This document shows positions 25,501 to 38,800 of a stretch of 64,000 nt of DNA, piece after piece. Positions within the stretch are counted from its first letter, which is position 1, and every line of letters starts with the position of its first letter. This DNA comes from Himantopus leucocephalus (Eukaryota; Chordata; Aves; Charadriiformes; Recurvirostridae): NCBI GenBank assembly GCA_003993805.1, contig RSEF01000001.1, forward strand, positions 66,253,017 through 66,317,016, given 5' to 3'. The translations under genes were made by a program, and so were the position numbers. The notes beneath the pieces were generated by a model. That model had not been told where the DNA came from and made no database searches. It was given only the letters and a program-made list of their open reading frames with translations.

Positions 25501-28197
25501 TACCTTTGAATTTCATGGATTTATAAGAGTGCTTATGCAGTAATTTTACCAGATCTTGTCATGGTTACATTATAGGGGAATTTTGTGTCAATATAAGTTT
25601 GAGAGTAAAGCAGAATTAAAATACATTTGAAAAGAGGCTACCACATCTGTGTTTCCTGTCTAAAGTAACAGAATGAAACTATTTTGTAATGCACCTTCAC
25701 ATGGAAAAGAGTTTCAGGTGAAAAAGCAGTACTAGTAACATGCAGGATATCCTACCCATCAAAGGCACGGTAAATAAACTGCTAAAAGGTCTTGGTTCTA
25801 CATCCTAAAGTTATAGTAAACTTTTGATAATGCCTGTGTGAAAAAACATATGCAAATATACAACCTAAACTTTCTCATTCCAGTCAGGTGTTGGAAATCA
25901 CTAATCACATCGACCAATGTATAAACTAATATAAACACGAAAGATTCAAACCTGGTTTACAAATATTATGCATTTGAATGTTATACTTTTTGTCACTGTA
26001 AATTTGACATGAATTCACTGATGAAATATGGTCATCCCAGATGAAAGAAACAATAAAAATATTATAGCATCCTGCACCATATCAATTAGGATATCGGAAG
26101 CTTAGACAGCATTAAGAATGTTTGGAGGGAGTTATGTATTTTTATTTTAAATAATAGAGTTACATTCTTTTCCCATTTCAGAAATCATGAGAAATTAATT
26201 ACATGGGAAAATGGAGGTAGCTTTCAGGGGTCCTTACTACATGCAAATGACCAAAAGTAACTTTTCTTTAGCTGAACTTGTTACTTGTATCTAAAGACGT
26301 GCAAAGAATGAAAGCAAATTTTGTGCCCAATAACAAAGGAAAAAAACAGCTTTGTAGTGTATAAAGTTCCCATTTCTAGTCTTGCAATCATAAGATCTGA
26401 GCTTTAAATAGTGAGGCTCACTCTTATTTCAGCATTCATATTCAATTTCAGTTTCAATCTGATATTCCTAATTTGAATCAGAAAGTTCAATGTTAAGAAT
26501 TACTCTCCATTTCTGTCCTTTGTTTTACAAAATTGTATGTGTACTTACACTCCTTATTTTCAGATTCTTCATCATTAGGGTTTGGTAAAGACTTCACTCT
26601 TGCTCTTCCCCTCCCTTGCTCCCTCCTTCTCATTCTTATTGCTGTATTCTGTCTTCTGAGGACCTTTTTTGACAATGTGTCTGATAAGTCTTTTTACAAA
26701 CACACATTTACAAATAGAAAATATCAGTCATTATTGGGATGCTTATTTCATGTTTTGTTAGTCTAAAATTGACAATGTCTTTAGTTTCGTTTTCCTCAAT
26801 TTTGATTGTCCTTTTTTCCAGAAGCGTAGTAACTTAGCATGATCTTCCTTTTAAAATATCAAAATATCTGGAGTGTTGCCTGTGTTTTTGCAATCCTTGC
26901 TCTGGGCTTTTTTTTTTGTGATCAGTGACTACAGAGTGTCTCCCTTTTCTTAGTTTTTTTTAATGTATATTGATATTTAGTTATTTTTTTACCTTTCCTA
27001 AACCTCAGGGTTATTTAATTCTTCAGTCTGGAAGAATTCCTAGGGCTCTGTTTCATAATTCTACTACTACTCATCTCTTTTTTGCAAAAAACACTTCATT
27101 GTTCTCTTCCTCTCTCTATTATATAATTTTAAAATACTAGCTTACATCTAAAACAGTTCTGCATATATTTACAAGCTTTTCTTATCACTTTTCTACAGTA
27201 TTTCATGCTAAACATATCATTTTTGTACTATCTTATTAGGCTTTTCTGTAATGTTGATCCCTTTATTTTTCCCTCAAAACCAGCTGGTTTTCAATTTGAA
27301 GTATGAAGGCTTTCTTCATAGCATGAGTGCAGAGTAGAAGTACACAGTGTTTGTATTGCTCTGCCATCTGCGTGATTTTGCTGAAATAAGTATGTCACTG
27401 ATAAATCCCAGAAAATTAGAAGTGTTGTGCCACTTAAAGTAACAAGACTTGTAATGTCTTTTGTATGAGTTTGCTCTTCTTTTTACCTCTGACAGATCTT
27501 TGTGTGTGATTTTTCTCACCACTTGAAATTCAAGGACTGTCTTACTTTCAAAAATGAGCAAATTCATAGTAGGGCTTTTGCTTACCTTTTTTTTAAAAAA
27601 AAATAATAACAGTTGATTGATGACTTTAATTGCCCCCTTTTAACTTTGATAAGAAGTAAAATCTCATTAAAGATTTAAGTCGCACTGATCTTGCAACACC
27701 AACTACTGTAGCCAAATAAGTAACCATTTCCAATGACTGATCTGTATAATTCTTAAATGTTAGTGAGCTTCTAGCTGTGCAAATGCATGATGTCATAGCA
27801 TTATTCCTTCAACAAAATACAGGCTGGTGAGCTGCAGTCTCATTCCACAAGCAGTAGGGCCCAGCTGCCATCATATACTTCCGTAAGCATCGGTTAATAT
27901 AATACGCTATAACTTTTTTCTTATGACTTAGAGAAGGCAGGTTTGTTATAATTTGTGTTATGTGGTACACACCTGTAAGTTAATATGAGATAGTTCACAA
28001 AACTTAATTTTCGAACTACCTGTTTTTCACAATAGTCGAAGTCAGATATTTTAGGGCGGAAAATATATAGACAAATTAAAGGGTTTCATGTTATGATTTT
28101 TAAAAGCCAAAAAGTGCATACTGTCTTTTAAATGGAACTGCGTATGCTATGTCTATTTGGTTGTGTCATATAAATGCATTATAAATTATTCTTGGAA
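19557..28197. other. Probable last SLC41A2 intron or 3' flank, no exon recognised
   Basis: 8.6 kb of AT-rich DNA after the last visible SLC41A2 donor. I looked on the plus strand for the expected last exon of the family (an ADWM..H...PDSFSIPYLT-like segment) and did not find it. I also looked on the minus strand for further opsin exons and found none. Short self-complementary T(n)A(n) tracts occur at 25477-25494 and 27587-27603. A slightly GC-richer patch lies at 23700-24130 without recognisable coding content. Confidence 0.55.
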
Positions 28198-28239
28198 TGG
28201 TGAGGGGTCTGGAGCACAAGTCTTATGAGGAGCAGCTGA
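28198..28239 (+). mobile_element. CR1 LINE fragment entering an N gap
   Basis: The plus strand reads VRGLEHKSYEEQL, a signature of the CR1 ORF2 C-terminal region, and is cut off by the gap. The right flank of the gap shows a poly-T run instead of a CR1 tail, so the rest of this copy lies inside the gap. Confidence 0.85.
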
Positions 28240-28726
28240 NNNNNNNNNNNNNNNNNNNNNNNNNNNNNNNNNNNNNNNNNNNNNNNNNNNNNNNNNNNNN
28301 NNNNNNNNNNNNNNNNNNNNNNNNNNNNNNNNNNNNNNNNNNNNNNNNNNNNNNNNNNNNNNNNNNNNNNNNNNNNNNNNNNNNNNNNNNNNNNNNNNNN
28401 NNNNNNNNNNNNNNNNNNNNNNNNNNNNNNNNNNNNNNNNNNNNNNNNNNNNNNNNNNNNNNNNNNNNNNNNNNNNNNNNNNNNNNNNNNNNNNNNNNNN
28501 NNNNNNNNNNNNNNNNNNNNNNNNNNNNNNNNNNNNNNNNNNNNNNNNNNNNNNNNNNNNNNNNNNNNNNNNNNNNNNNNNNNNNNNNNNNNNNNNNNNN
28601 NNNNNNNNNNNNNNNNNNNNNNNNNNNNNNNNNNNNNNNNNNNNNNNNNNNNNNNNNNNNNNNNNNNNNNNNNNNNNNNNNNNNNNNNNNNNNNNNNNNN
28701 NNNNNNNNNNNNNNNNNNNNNNNNNN
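28240..28726. other. Assembly gap, 487 N
   Basis: 487 Ns between a CR1 fragment on the left and a 26-base T run on the right. The non-round length suggests an estimated gap size. Confidence 0.95.
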
Positions 28727-28752
28727 TTTTTTTTTTTTTTTTTTTTTTTTTT
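28727..28752. repeat. Poly-T run (26) at gap edge
   Basis: An uninterrupted T26 immediately to the right of the 487-N gap. It is either a genomic homopolymer or a read-end artefact. Confidence 0.9.
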
Positions 28753-30023
28753 GTCCTTCACCTCTAAGTGCTGCAAGATGGAAATAGTGTCTCCATGGCA
28801 AATATGCCAAAGAAATCTTTGGGTTTTCTTTCTGTGGTAGCAGAGCAGAGATATTTATGGTAACACCTTTCTTCTGCTGAATTCATAAGTATGTTCTTCA
28901 GAAAACCATGTTTACTGATCACCAAGAGGCATCAAAATTACTGGAAGTTGAGGGAGTGAGCAGCTCCTTGGCTGTGTGCAGTGACAGCACCATAAGCTTC
29001 AGTTTTGGGGGGCTGGGAGCCATCGTTTTATGTTGTTCAGTACTATTTTCAGCATTTGGATGAAGGCAAAAGCATTTGGCAGAGACAAGGGAAGGAAAAG
29101 GGTGCACTGGAGCTGGGGGCAGGGGTCCCGGTGTATGCAACACATAGGGGACAAACAACTTTGGGAGCATGGGAACATACTGTCGTTTATATTGCACTGG
29201 GGACATCCCATGGTCAGCTGGGTCCCATCAGGACTTTATACCCCTCGGATTGTCTGCCATCCAAAATACCCTTTTCTAAAGGACGCCCAGTCCTCCCCCT
29301 GCATTTGCATGTAGCCGTAAGCAGCTGAATGAGACTCATGTCAAGAGCCAAAGGAATGATCTCCAAAGGCTTCTGACTCTGCGACTTTGTGCACATATTT
29401 CCAAAGCTCCCTCCTCTCCTGCCAGGGCATCCAGGCTGTGAGGTCGAAATAAAAATCCCTCCATTTGGCTGATGTTGCTTTTACTCTACAGATTGACACA
29501 AATGCTTATTTTCCTGATACAGAGATAAAAAAGGATGGACACTAGAGAGAAAATTATTAGCTTTGATTGATAGGCTGATGGCCACTGGGATTTTCCAATT
29601 CTCTCTCCTCATGCCCCTCCACAGTCATATTTGGCTAAATATGCATTTTTGAGGTACCTGGATCCCTCCTGTTGCACCCTACAGCAAGAAAATATAATTT
29701 TCTTCAACTGTAATCCTGAGCTATTTTGTGGTTAGCGTGCCAGGAGACACATGGGAACCATCTTTGAAGGCCTGCCCGGTCCTGGGGTGAACAGGAGTTT
29801 TGCCTGATTGATAAATCCAACTCTATTTTTTCCTCTGTACTTTACATTTCTTTCCATCAAGTTGTTCAGGAATGTTGTTTTCTATCCTTCTCTCTTATTT
29901 ATATGCAAATAATAGAGCAAAAGGCATTTTGGGCTCCCCATGACTTCCAGAGGACTGTCTCTTGCTGCTGCCAGAAAGAATGGTGCAATACTAAAAATGA
30001 GTGAAAATAAGACATGAAATTAC
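28753..30023. other. Flank or intron downstream of the opsin exon
   Basis: This is the sequence into which the minus-strand opsin exon would be spliced. No TM3-type opsin exon (expected motifs around a conserved Cys and a DRY-like LDRYLKI) was recognised on the minus strand. Short overlapping ORFs at 28919-29396 have no recognisable similarity. Confidence 0.5.
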
Positions 30024-30250
30024 CTGAAATGCCCAGATCACACACTGCTAAATTAACAGTCATTATCTCAGCAGGTCTCAACTTCTTTTTTCGCTTTGAG
30101 GACATAAAAATAACATACCCATTTCCCAGAGTTGAAAGAATCCCTATAATAATGAAAAAAAGAAAAACAATCAAATTAGAATTCTCCTCAAAACCAGCAA
30201 TATCCCAATCCCAACCTTCCTTGTGAAGTTCTTTTATATTTTCAGCCTGA
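30024..30250 (-). CDS. OPN5-like opsin, exon encoding TM1-TM2 (isolated)
   Basis: Opsins of the OPN5 (neuropsin) group are retinal-binding seven-helix GPCRs; some sense UV or violet light in deep brain and retina. On the minus strand the translation contains NLIVFLFFIIIGILSTLGNG (TM1 with the GN motif), then YVIFMSSKRKKKLRPAEIMT (first cytoplasmic loop) and VNLAVCDLGIS (TM2). It matches the OPN5 family pattern of IIGILST.GNGYV, MSS.RKKKLRPAEIMT and NLAVCDLGIS almost residue for residue. The exon ends at TCAG|gtaatt with G at 30024. This is phase 1, which would complete a Val codon as in OPN5. The reading frame is open back to 30408, but the true 5' boundary and start codon are uncertain; the conserved part begins near 30200. 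No other exon was found. It may be a member of a non-mammalian OPN5-like paralogue group, or a relic of one. Confidence 0.82.
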
Positions 30251-32856
30251 ACCTGGGGTCCCAGGGCTAGACATTTTATTCTGAAACATGACCATCTCAT
30301 CCTCATTATGCAGCTCATAGAGACATCCACTGCAGACATCTCCCTCCCACAACAAATGCTAATTTCCCCTCTGCAGCAGGGCATTGCCTTCACCCTCTGA
30401 GCCTGCACAACTATTGACTGAATGAAAGTAATAGAAATCCCATAATTCCTCTGTTTTCACCCACCCCATTTGTCTCTCAAACATTTATGCAGCCACAAGA
30501 ATGAAAACCCCAATCTCTGACCAACCTTAATTTTATTAAATACTATAATCAGAGTTTGAGGGATACATTTCTAAAATGATGTAAATTAAGATATTAACAT
30601 CACATCTTAAATTTTACAAAAAAAAATATTTCTATCATGAGGAAGAAAAATGATAAAATATATCTGATTTTAACTTCCCATTGGAATTCAGCTCATGAGG
30701 AGGGATCCTGTTCATGTTGGCTAACATCTCTTTTGCCATATCACCAACCAAGAACCCACAGGGACCAACCCTGCAAGTGGTTAATCAGCCATGGAGCTAG
30801 TCACACTGGTACCACAAATTGCAGGGTTTCCAGTTTCCTTAAAGAAAACAGTTTCCTCATAAGTCAGGTTTGAAAGGGTTTGAGCCTGGAGAGAGCGTTT
30901 TGCAGTGGAACCACAGGACAGCACACAACATCCCCCTCAGGAAGCAAGAGTCACCCCCAAAGGTGAACACCCCGAAGGGACCATGGCCCACAGAGGCCTC
31001 ACGCTGGAGCAGAGGAGACAAGCAAGAAGGAGGGAGACGCAGAAGAAAAGAGTGAAGAGCAAAGAGTGCCGCACACCCCAACCTCCTTTGCCACCATTGA
31101 CTCACCAAAGGGACCTACAACGGCGATGAGGGAGAAGGATAGATGTTGGAGTGAAGTTCAGACTGGGAGAGGGGGAGGAAAGGTGTTTTCCTTAAGTATT
31201 TTATGTTTGTCATCTTTGTTTCTCACTACCCAAATACTGTTTCCATTTAAGTTACATTCCCCACAATGAGTCTGTTTTGCCCACAACAGTACGTGGTGAG
31301 TGATCTCCCCATCTCTACCTCCACCCTGTCTTTATCTCCACTGCTTTTGCTCTTCCTATTTCCTCCCTGTCCCACTGCAGGGGCTGTAAGCAAGAGACTG
31401 CCCTGGGTGCTTGGCTGCTGGCTGTGGGCAACCCTCCACAATACTATTAAAAAAGTCATAAATAACCCTCTATTGATGAGGCAGAAAAGTAACTCTTTGT
31501 GGTGCCTTCCTACACATGGCTCTGGTGGTGCAAACTTATTCCGTGTCTCAGAAAGACCCCAGCAGCCCCACATCCACCCAACAATGCCACCTTCCCCAAA
31601 TACGCCTCAGCAATTAAATGGGTATTTCCCCTGGCCCATCAGTGGAATGATCCCCTTGCAAGGGGATCGTGTTCTCACAAAACCAAGAAACCCAACCTGG
31701 GGACATCCATGAGGCAGAGAAAAAAGTGTTTTGCAGAGGCTAAAACCAGACTACTTCTCAAGAAATATGAGTAACTGTGGAAACAATGTTTCCCAAACTC
31801 AGGAGAAAAATACTTTGATTTTGAAATTTTCAGTAATAAATGCAACACTGGTCTAATTGGAAACACTTCTTATTTTTATACTGACAGTATTGCTTTCTAT
31901 ATTATTTTTAAAAATAAACAGGACAGAAGCTGGCTTAACATTGAATCTTAGGTTTTCTCAGAAAATTTGATTTATCCTTGGTGAATTGAATTTAAAGAAC
32001 ATCCTATTCTTATGGCTCTGAAAATTTAATCTGAATTATAAGTAGGTACAGGTATTCATATGAATAATTTTCTTCCTTGCAGCTAAGGGAGCAAATCTCA
32101 GTGTTGCTGAGCATTATTCATATATCTTAACCCTTTTCTCTCTTAATGCCATTTTCTCTCTAGTGATAATTAGGATATCTAATGTGCCGGCATTTACTTT
32201 GAAATACCTTTTGAAAGCACCTGACATTTTCCCCGAATCTTTTTCAACTGACAGATAGTCCAGAGAGATGTCTTCATCAGACAAGTCTCTGAAGCAGCCG
32301 CTCATTATTAATGACAACGTTTCGGAGACCCCCAGCCCACTGACCTCTTAATCCTACAGCTGGAAGGCGTCCAGTGATAATTTAAGTTGCCTTTTGTCTA
32401 TACCTGCATCTGACAACTGCTTGTCTGAACTCTTTTTTAACTCCTTGGTCATAGAAACGTCATAATCTCCTTAGGTGAGCCACCTAATGCTTCATTTTTA
32501 CTACCATTAAAAAGATTTTCCGAACAGCTGGCTGAAGTCCTTGCTGGTGCGGGCTGCCAGCTCTGGTAGGTGCTGGCAGACTGGTGCCTGGGTAGAGCCC
32601 GGGCTTGGAAACAGGGGAAAAAAGACTATTCAGATATAAAATAAAGGCTGTTTTCTAGGACTGAACAGTTCAGGGCACAACTGTCCATGGCACCGTAACA
32701 CTATTACATGTATACACACAAAGAGCCAAGGATGCGATAACCAAAAAAGTGACACCTGCAGAGAAAGAGCCACCTTGCAGCGAAAGGTGAAAATGTATAA
32801 AAGTAGCAATCTGAACAAATAAGACCTGACAGCAGTGCTAAACCATCAGAAGGGGG
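30251..32856. other. Non-repetitive flank upstream of the opsin exon
   Basis: No CR1 and no recognisable exon. A possible acceptor-like sequence on the minus strand (catgtttcag) near 30283-30292 is weakly supported. Bases 32090-32320 have low repeat content and TAATTAG-type sites, and may be a conserved non-coding block. Confidence 0.45.
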
Positions 32857-32886
32857 AAAAAAAAAAAAAAAAGAAAAAAAAAAAAA
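32857..32886. repeat. A-rich homopolymer tract
   Basis: A16, one G, then A13. A simple low-complexity tract with no retroposed sequence recognised beside it. Confidence 0.9.
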
Positions 32887-35800
32887 GATAGTTCAGGATT
32901 TTGTTTTCAATTAAGCTGTTTCATAACACGCTGAGGAAGCATGCAGCAACAGTTTGCAAATCAATAGTTACTTGCCACGGGCTTTCAAAGGAGCTGACAG
33001 CCAGCGGGTGTCCGCTCAGTAGTTAGTCACCCTACACAGCCGTACAGTAAATCAATCAAGTCAGTGATGAAAAAGCTAGTGGGGGAAGTGTCAAAGTAAA
33101 AAGAACTGGATTCTTGTAACCGCGTTTACCGTTGATTGGGGTTTTTTTTCCCCCAGACAATTAAAAAACTACATGTGGAAATGAACTAGTTTGGACAAAA
33201 GATCACACATTCGCAGAGGATTTATCACAGACTGGTCAAGACCTGTGATTTTCTTTAAAGACAAAAAAAAAAAATGTATTTTTGTATTTTCAAACTGCAA
33301 CACTTCAGTCGTACAACCAGCCTGATCCTAAAAGCTCTGCCGGGTTTCCTGATAGGATCCCAGGCTTCTTCGCTCACCATGCAGCTTCTTGCCCTTTTTG
33401 AAATAAATTTTAAACTCGCTTGCACCTTACATGCCTCAAGCACAAAAAGATGCCCAATAGCAATCCCCACCGCCTGGCTTCCCACCTTTCCGCAGCTAGT
33501 GCCTCTCTCTGCTATCAGGATGTCCACGCAGGACATCCTCAGGAGGGGCCACCATGTCTTGGAAGGGATCTGCAAAGGAATAGGGAACACGCTTCAGTGG
33601 CAGAAGGTGTCAATGGACAGGTCTGGCCTGAAACACAAGTTACAACAAAAAACCACAGATATACCCTCTCTGGGGACGGGAGCTGAATGCTCTGGATCTG
33701 TTTTCTGCAGACTGCCCTGTTTATAAAGTAAATCTGCAATACTGCAGAGTTACCCCAAGACACCACTAGCACATAAGTTTTGCTTATTATTTTGGATACT
33801 TGGGAGCTGTGATTAATTATAAAGCTGTCAATTAAGCAAATTTACAGCCTCAGCAAGCCTCTGGTGTGGAATTTGATGTCAGTGAATAGTTTCACAGAGG
33901 GGGACTTCCTTCTTCAGTACCTCAAGATCCACGATCCACCACCAAAAATCTCTGCACAGCAGTGCTTCATGTCCCAACAGAAATGTGGCTGCTTTGAGCT
34001 GTCAGAAATCAGCTTAGTAGAAAAAGAAATTTAGGATTATTTTTGTAAATTAAAATTTTTGAAAGTAAAGAAAGCCACTCGGAGATTTACGTGGGAACAA
34101 CAAAGATTAATTTCCTTCTAAGTTCGCATATTTTTGCAGGCCCAAGCTATTACTAAAAAGTTGCCATCCACCTAGACGTGAATGGGCAATAAAATACGGA
34201 TCTGGACAGCAGCAGGAGTTAATAGTGGTATCCCCAAGGCGCTAAGCTGAACCGATCTTGTAAGCATTAGCTCAAGCAAAGCCTTTTTTTCTCATGGTAA
34301 GAAAAATGTGTTTAAAGACTACTTTACCTCATCTATTCACAAGCACAGAAGAGGACCTCACATTGTTCCTTCCACCGGTTTTGTTTTATTCCCTCTCTTA
34401 GTGGCGGAGCTCTGAGGTGTAATTCAGCTTTATTGGTAAAAAGCATAACACTCTCCTCCTTCACACAAACCCCTATAAAAGGGGGGGTTCTGTACTTCTC
34501 TTGGCCTCTGGCAAATTAATATCCATTACTGTATTGCACACCGTGCCTAAAACGCTGCCGCGCTGGTCTAGAAAACGTGAAACTGGTTGCTGTTTCATGG
34601 CTGAAGTCATGACTGACCAGTTAAGCAATGACTGCTTAAAATCATTGCAATGATTGTGAAAAGGAATTAAAAATATCTGCGGGGGATACCAGTGGCATTT
34701 TATGCTACAGGTGCAAGTCCAAGCAAGATGCGAATGCAGCAGCATTTCCATGCTGCATTACCAGAAGGGTACAGTAACTGACCAAGTAAAATGAAAGGCA
34801 AAACAAACACATGAAAAAAAAAGTTAAACCCCAAGCAAAACGTAGGATATGATGTCTGAAGCAGAGTTACCCATGTATACAGCAGAGCTATGGCTTGAAC
34901 TTTCCTGGCTTGGGCCTCTGGGCACAGTGAGTCCCCCGCAGGTTGTTTGATGTTCAGTCCACGACACTGAGAAGGTGGGAATCTTACTGGTAAGTCTAAT
35001 ATCAAAGTGATTATCAGCCCTTTTTTAAACTATAATTTCAGTCTCCTCACACTGCTTATGTAAGTCTGTGCCTTCAGGTTTAGATTTCGAATTTTCACTG
35101 GAAATCTGTGATTTTGTTCCTTGCCTTAATTTGGTTATATCTCTGTTTTTCAAGATGTTTCAAACCTGGCAGAGGTATTTCTTTGGAACTGAATAAATAT
35201 ACACTAAATGCAGACAATATAACAAGGCAGCACAGTGTACACTGGAAGGATTCGTTTCAACTACTCTGGCATATTTCCTGGGATTAAAACTAAGTTTGCT
35301 TAACTGAGTGAAAAAAAGAACCAAGGGGGGTTGTTTTGGACAGTTGAGTGAAGACATCTGTCTGCATAGCAGCAGAAAGAAATATATACACGTGAAAAGA
35401 TAGCATACATACAAAAAGGTGCGTGAATACCATGAACAGCACAGTGATATAGCTTCACCCGCCACCTCTGCTGCTCTGGATTCCTTTTTCGAGATAGGTA
35501 TAAGCAGAAGACAAATGAGAAATAAGCTTTATCCAAGCTTTCATGAGACCTCCACCGCAGAAAAGATTAGATTACTTAGAGCAGCTGGGGAAAAGGTAAT
35601 CAGAGAGAGTAGGAAGGAGGGATGTAAAATAGTGAATGAGAAACATGAAGGTAGGAGCGAAAGAGCTTTGTATTTTGTGCAGAACTGGCAGAACAAGAGA
35701 ATGAATGAAAACCAAAATAAATGGCAAGGAGCACACTGTGTATACCCTGTGTTCAGCCCTCTGACACACAGAGCCCCGTTTGGCGTAGCACAGTTACATG

Positions 35801-38800
35801 ACCTTGGCTCAGCTTTACTGAGAAAATAGCTGCTGAGCTGTGAGAAACTGCATTAAATAAGGTCACAAAACATAAGGAAACCTAAACCGTGGAAAGAAGT
35901 GTGAGCGTTGAGGCAACAGTTAGAAGCTCGAGTACTTGAGAGCAAAAGTATTGACACAAAAAGATATAACCCTGGCCCCATCCCCAAAGCAAAGATGGTA
36001 AATCACCAAAACCAAGGACCAGTTTATTCCTGGAAGCAACAAGAGACCAGTATTTCCCAGGTGAATGACAGCTCCTCAGCGTGTGAGAACTTAGCGTAGA
36101 AATCAGTCCCAGCTATTATCTGTGTGCACTAACCAATAAGTAATTGCAGTTATTCTGCTTGCAGAGTCATTCTGCACACGGTAAAAGACTCCAAAACAAA
36201 AGGGAGGGAGGGGTGTTAGGCAGAAAATATTGTTCAATATAGTATATAACAGGACAGCTGATGCCAGGAGCTGAGCAAGATTCAAATGAGCGCGTCTGTT
36301 CTCTTTGCTGCGCAGGCACATGAGAAAGGCTTTGAAAACACGCCATAAAACCCACGTGGCATAAGGGCAAAAGTTAGTTCTGGTCGGGAAGGATTAAACT
36401 GCAAGCTTGTAACTGATCAGCAGAAAAAAATAGAGTATTTCTTCACTTTTTGCTGGAAGGTCCCCGCTAGTCACTGTTGGCTACCTGGAGCAGCATTGTC
36501 TGTTGGCACTAACTGTTGACACCATATTTCTAACACATTTCTCCTCTCCCTCCTCGGTTTTTCTTTCTAGTATGAAGAAATATGTAATTACACATCTAGC
36601 ACGCAGTAGCTTCTGCCTTCTTTGTGAGTGTCTGCAAGGATGCAGTGACATAGTCATATTTCAAAGACAAATTAAAAGTTCATTACCAATTACTGTCAAA
36701 TAAAAGCCAGCTACGATGTCAGCTTCTCTAGAAAGCTTTGATGCAAAGGGGTCTTCCTCCTGGAGATAGTGAGGGAGGTATTCTTCCTGGGAGGAAGTGT
36801 TGTGATCTGATGCCATCCCATTCATGTCCAGTTCAGTGTCTGAAAAACAAAAGAACAGAGTTTGCCATAGATCACGTCTGCCACCAGAGAATGCAAAGAT
36901 ATTTTTTTCTTACACAAGATGCATCCTCCTGTCTTCATTTCTGCTCTGCCGCCTCCCAGGGCGTTTCAGGATCCAATTCAAAATTGCATGAAGCATCCTG
37001 CCATGATTTATTTCATGACTTACTTTATCCAAGAATGTCATTATTCATATGGCACTCATCACAGTAACCCATCTGAGCAGTATCTAGGTACCAGTGTGTT
37101 GTAGCATTCAAGACGGAGCCTCTGAAGCACCTTCCCTGAATACCTTAAGGAGCTTCATGTTTCCAGTGGGGTATAAGTGTCACCCAAGACCGACAATACG
37201 GAGAAACCAAGCAGGGCAATTGTTTGCGTCTGAATAGCTTCATTGCTCAATGTGTTTGATGCATACTGAACTTGCTGTCTTTATCTATACGTACTGTTCT
37301 CGTAATCCCAAGAAACAGGGAATTATCAGTAAGACAGTCCCAGCAATTTCTTCATATCCTGAGGGGCACTATGTCTACAGATGGTAGCTCTGCAAATTTT
37401 ATGGTTAAGTGAAAAGTTACTTCCATAAATTCTCCTTAGAGTTATTTAGATGGTGGGTTCTAATGTAAATAACTTTACATGGTTATGGTTATAAACAGTA
37501 ATTGGCTATTACAGTTATGAAGAAGCAGCAGGAATATTTAATAGACCCATCTGGCCAAGCTTGTTGAGTTTTCTTTCCATTTCCTTTTGTGTGGAACTGG
37601 GCTATTGAGGTCAGATGTGCTAAGATCAATAAAGTGAACCCGGATATGGGAAAACTAGAATCTGGCAGGCATCCGTGAAGGCTACTCCTCCAGGACAACT
37701 GAATAAGTAAAGTAAGGAACTCTAGCATAAGATAAAAACATTTCTGCAATGTTTGAAACGACCCAGCCAAGAGCTGTTTAGGATGTTCAATCTTCCCAGT
37801 TCTTCCTGCCAGTGCTTAGTGGAGCAGGAGTGGTGTGCAAGAACTTAGCACTTGACTCCCAGGGCTTCCAAACTTCTTGCTGGGACAAGTTGTGAAGCTC
37901 TAAATGTCACCCCTCAATAGTCCAAGCTTGCAGGGAAACTAAGCAAGAAGAGAAAATATTTCATTATTTTACCCATTTGCTATCTCTTCTGCATCTTGAA
38001 GGCAAACAGTCTTCTCAATAACAACCCTGTATGACCAGAAATAGCAGGTGACACCTACCTACACCTAAAACATCCACAACCCCCTCCCTGCTATCCCTTT
38101 AGCTTTGGAAAAAAAACTCATTTAAGAGAATCAGGTCATGGGGGCACATTGCCACTCTACACACAGGAGAAGCCAAAAGGTGTCCCAGGCATGTGGCTCC
38201 AAGTAGCTCTAAGACTTTAAAGTTCAACAGCTTCATTGCTTTTCTTTTTTTCCCCGATAAAGGAAAAAATAAACAAAGGCTGATTAATTAAAAAGAAATA
38301 CCTTAGGTGACTCCGTGAGCACTTTCTCCTTTCACAGCCATGGAGAATACGCACTCCAAATTAATCACAGCTACAGATGGCAGAGCAACCATTTAGTTTT
38401 GGATCAGGTACCATGGTACAGCAGCCTGGATACAGTCTAAAGTGACTGTCTTGTACAAAAGGGTGAACTAAGGCATGAATCTGGGAAACAAAATAGTCAG
38501 ACAGATCATCCTTTCCATCCAATCATAGCCACAGCTCCTGATCCAAATTCCACCTGGCCTTTAAAAGGATCCTGACAGTTTTCTGTCCCCGAGCTTGCAT
38601 GGTCCCACAACTCTCACATCGCTGCAGGATTTGAACCATGTGGGTGACTGAAGTGATGCAAATGGAAAAGCACATCTGGGACCTGTCAGCACAATTTGGA
38701 CTTGATATAAATAACTGTCAAAGTGTTCAAGGGCATGTTGCTTTCTTGAGACACACCAAAATCTCCCACTCAAGTCAATATTAGGTGGCTCACAAGGACA

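Noticed and set aside
28186..28810. Three ORFs of about 195 codons spanning the 487-N gap
   Set aside because: They consist of Ns plus homopolymer-encoded Lys or Phe runs; not genes.
32114..32317. Minus-strand ORF with acidic start and Lys-rich end, considered as an opsin or other exon
   Set aside because: No match to OPN5 segments and no convincing splice sites; more likely a non-coding conserved block or chance.
33255..33726. Overlapping 150- and 111-codon ORFs on opposite strands, with an acceptor-like tttgcag on the minus strand
   Set aside because: Neither translation shows a recognisable motif. Open frames on both strands over the same GC-balanced patch suggest composition rather than coding.
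35419..35829. 136-codon plus-strand ORF outside repeats
   Set aside because: It starts at GTG, has no domain or splice context, and overlaps minus-strand ORFs of similar length. Chance is the better explanation.
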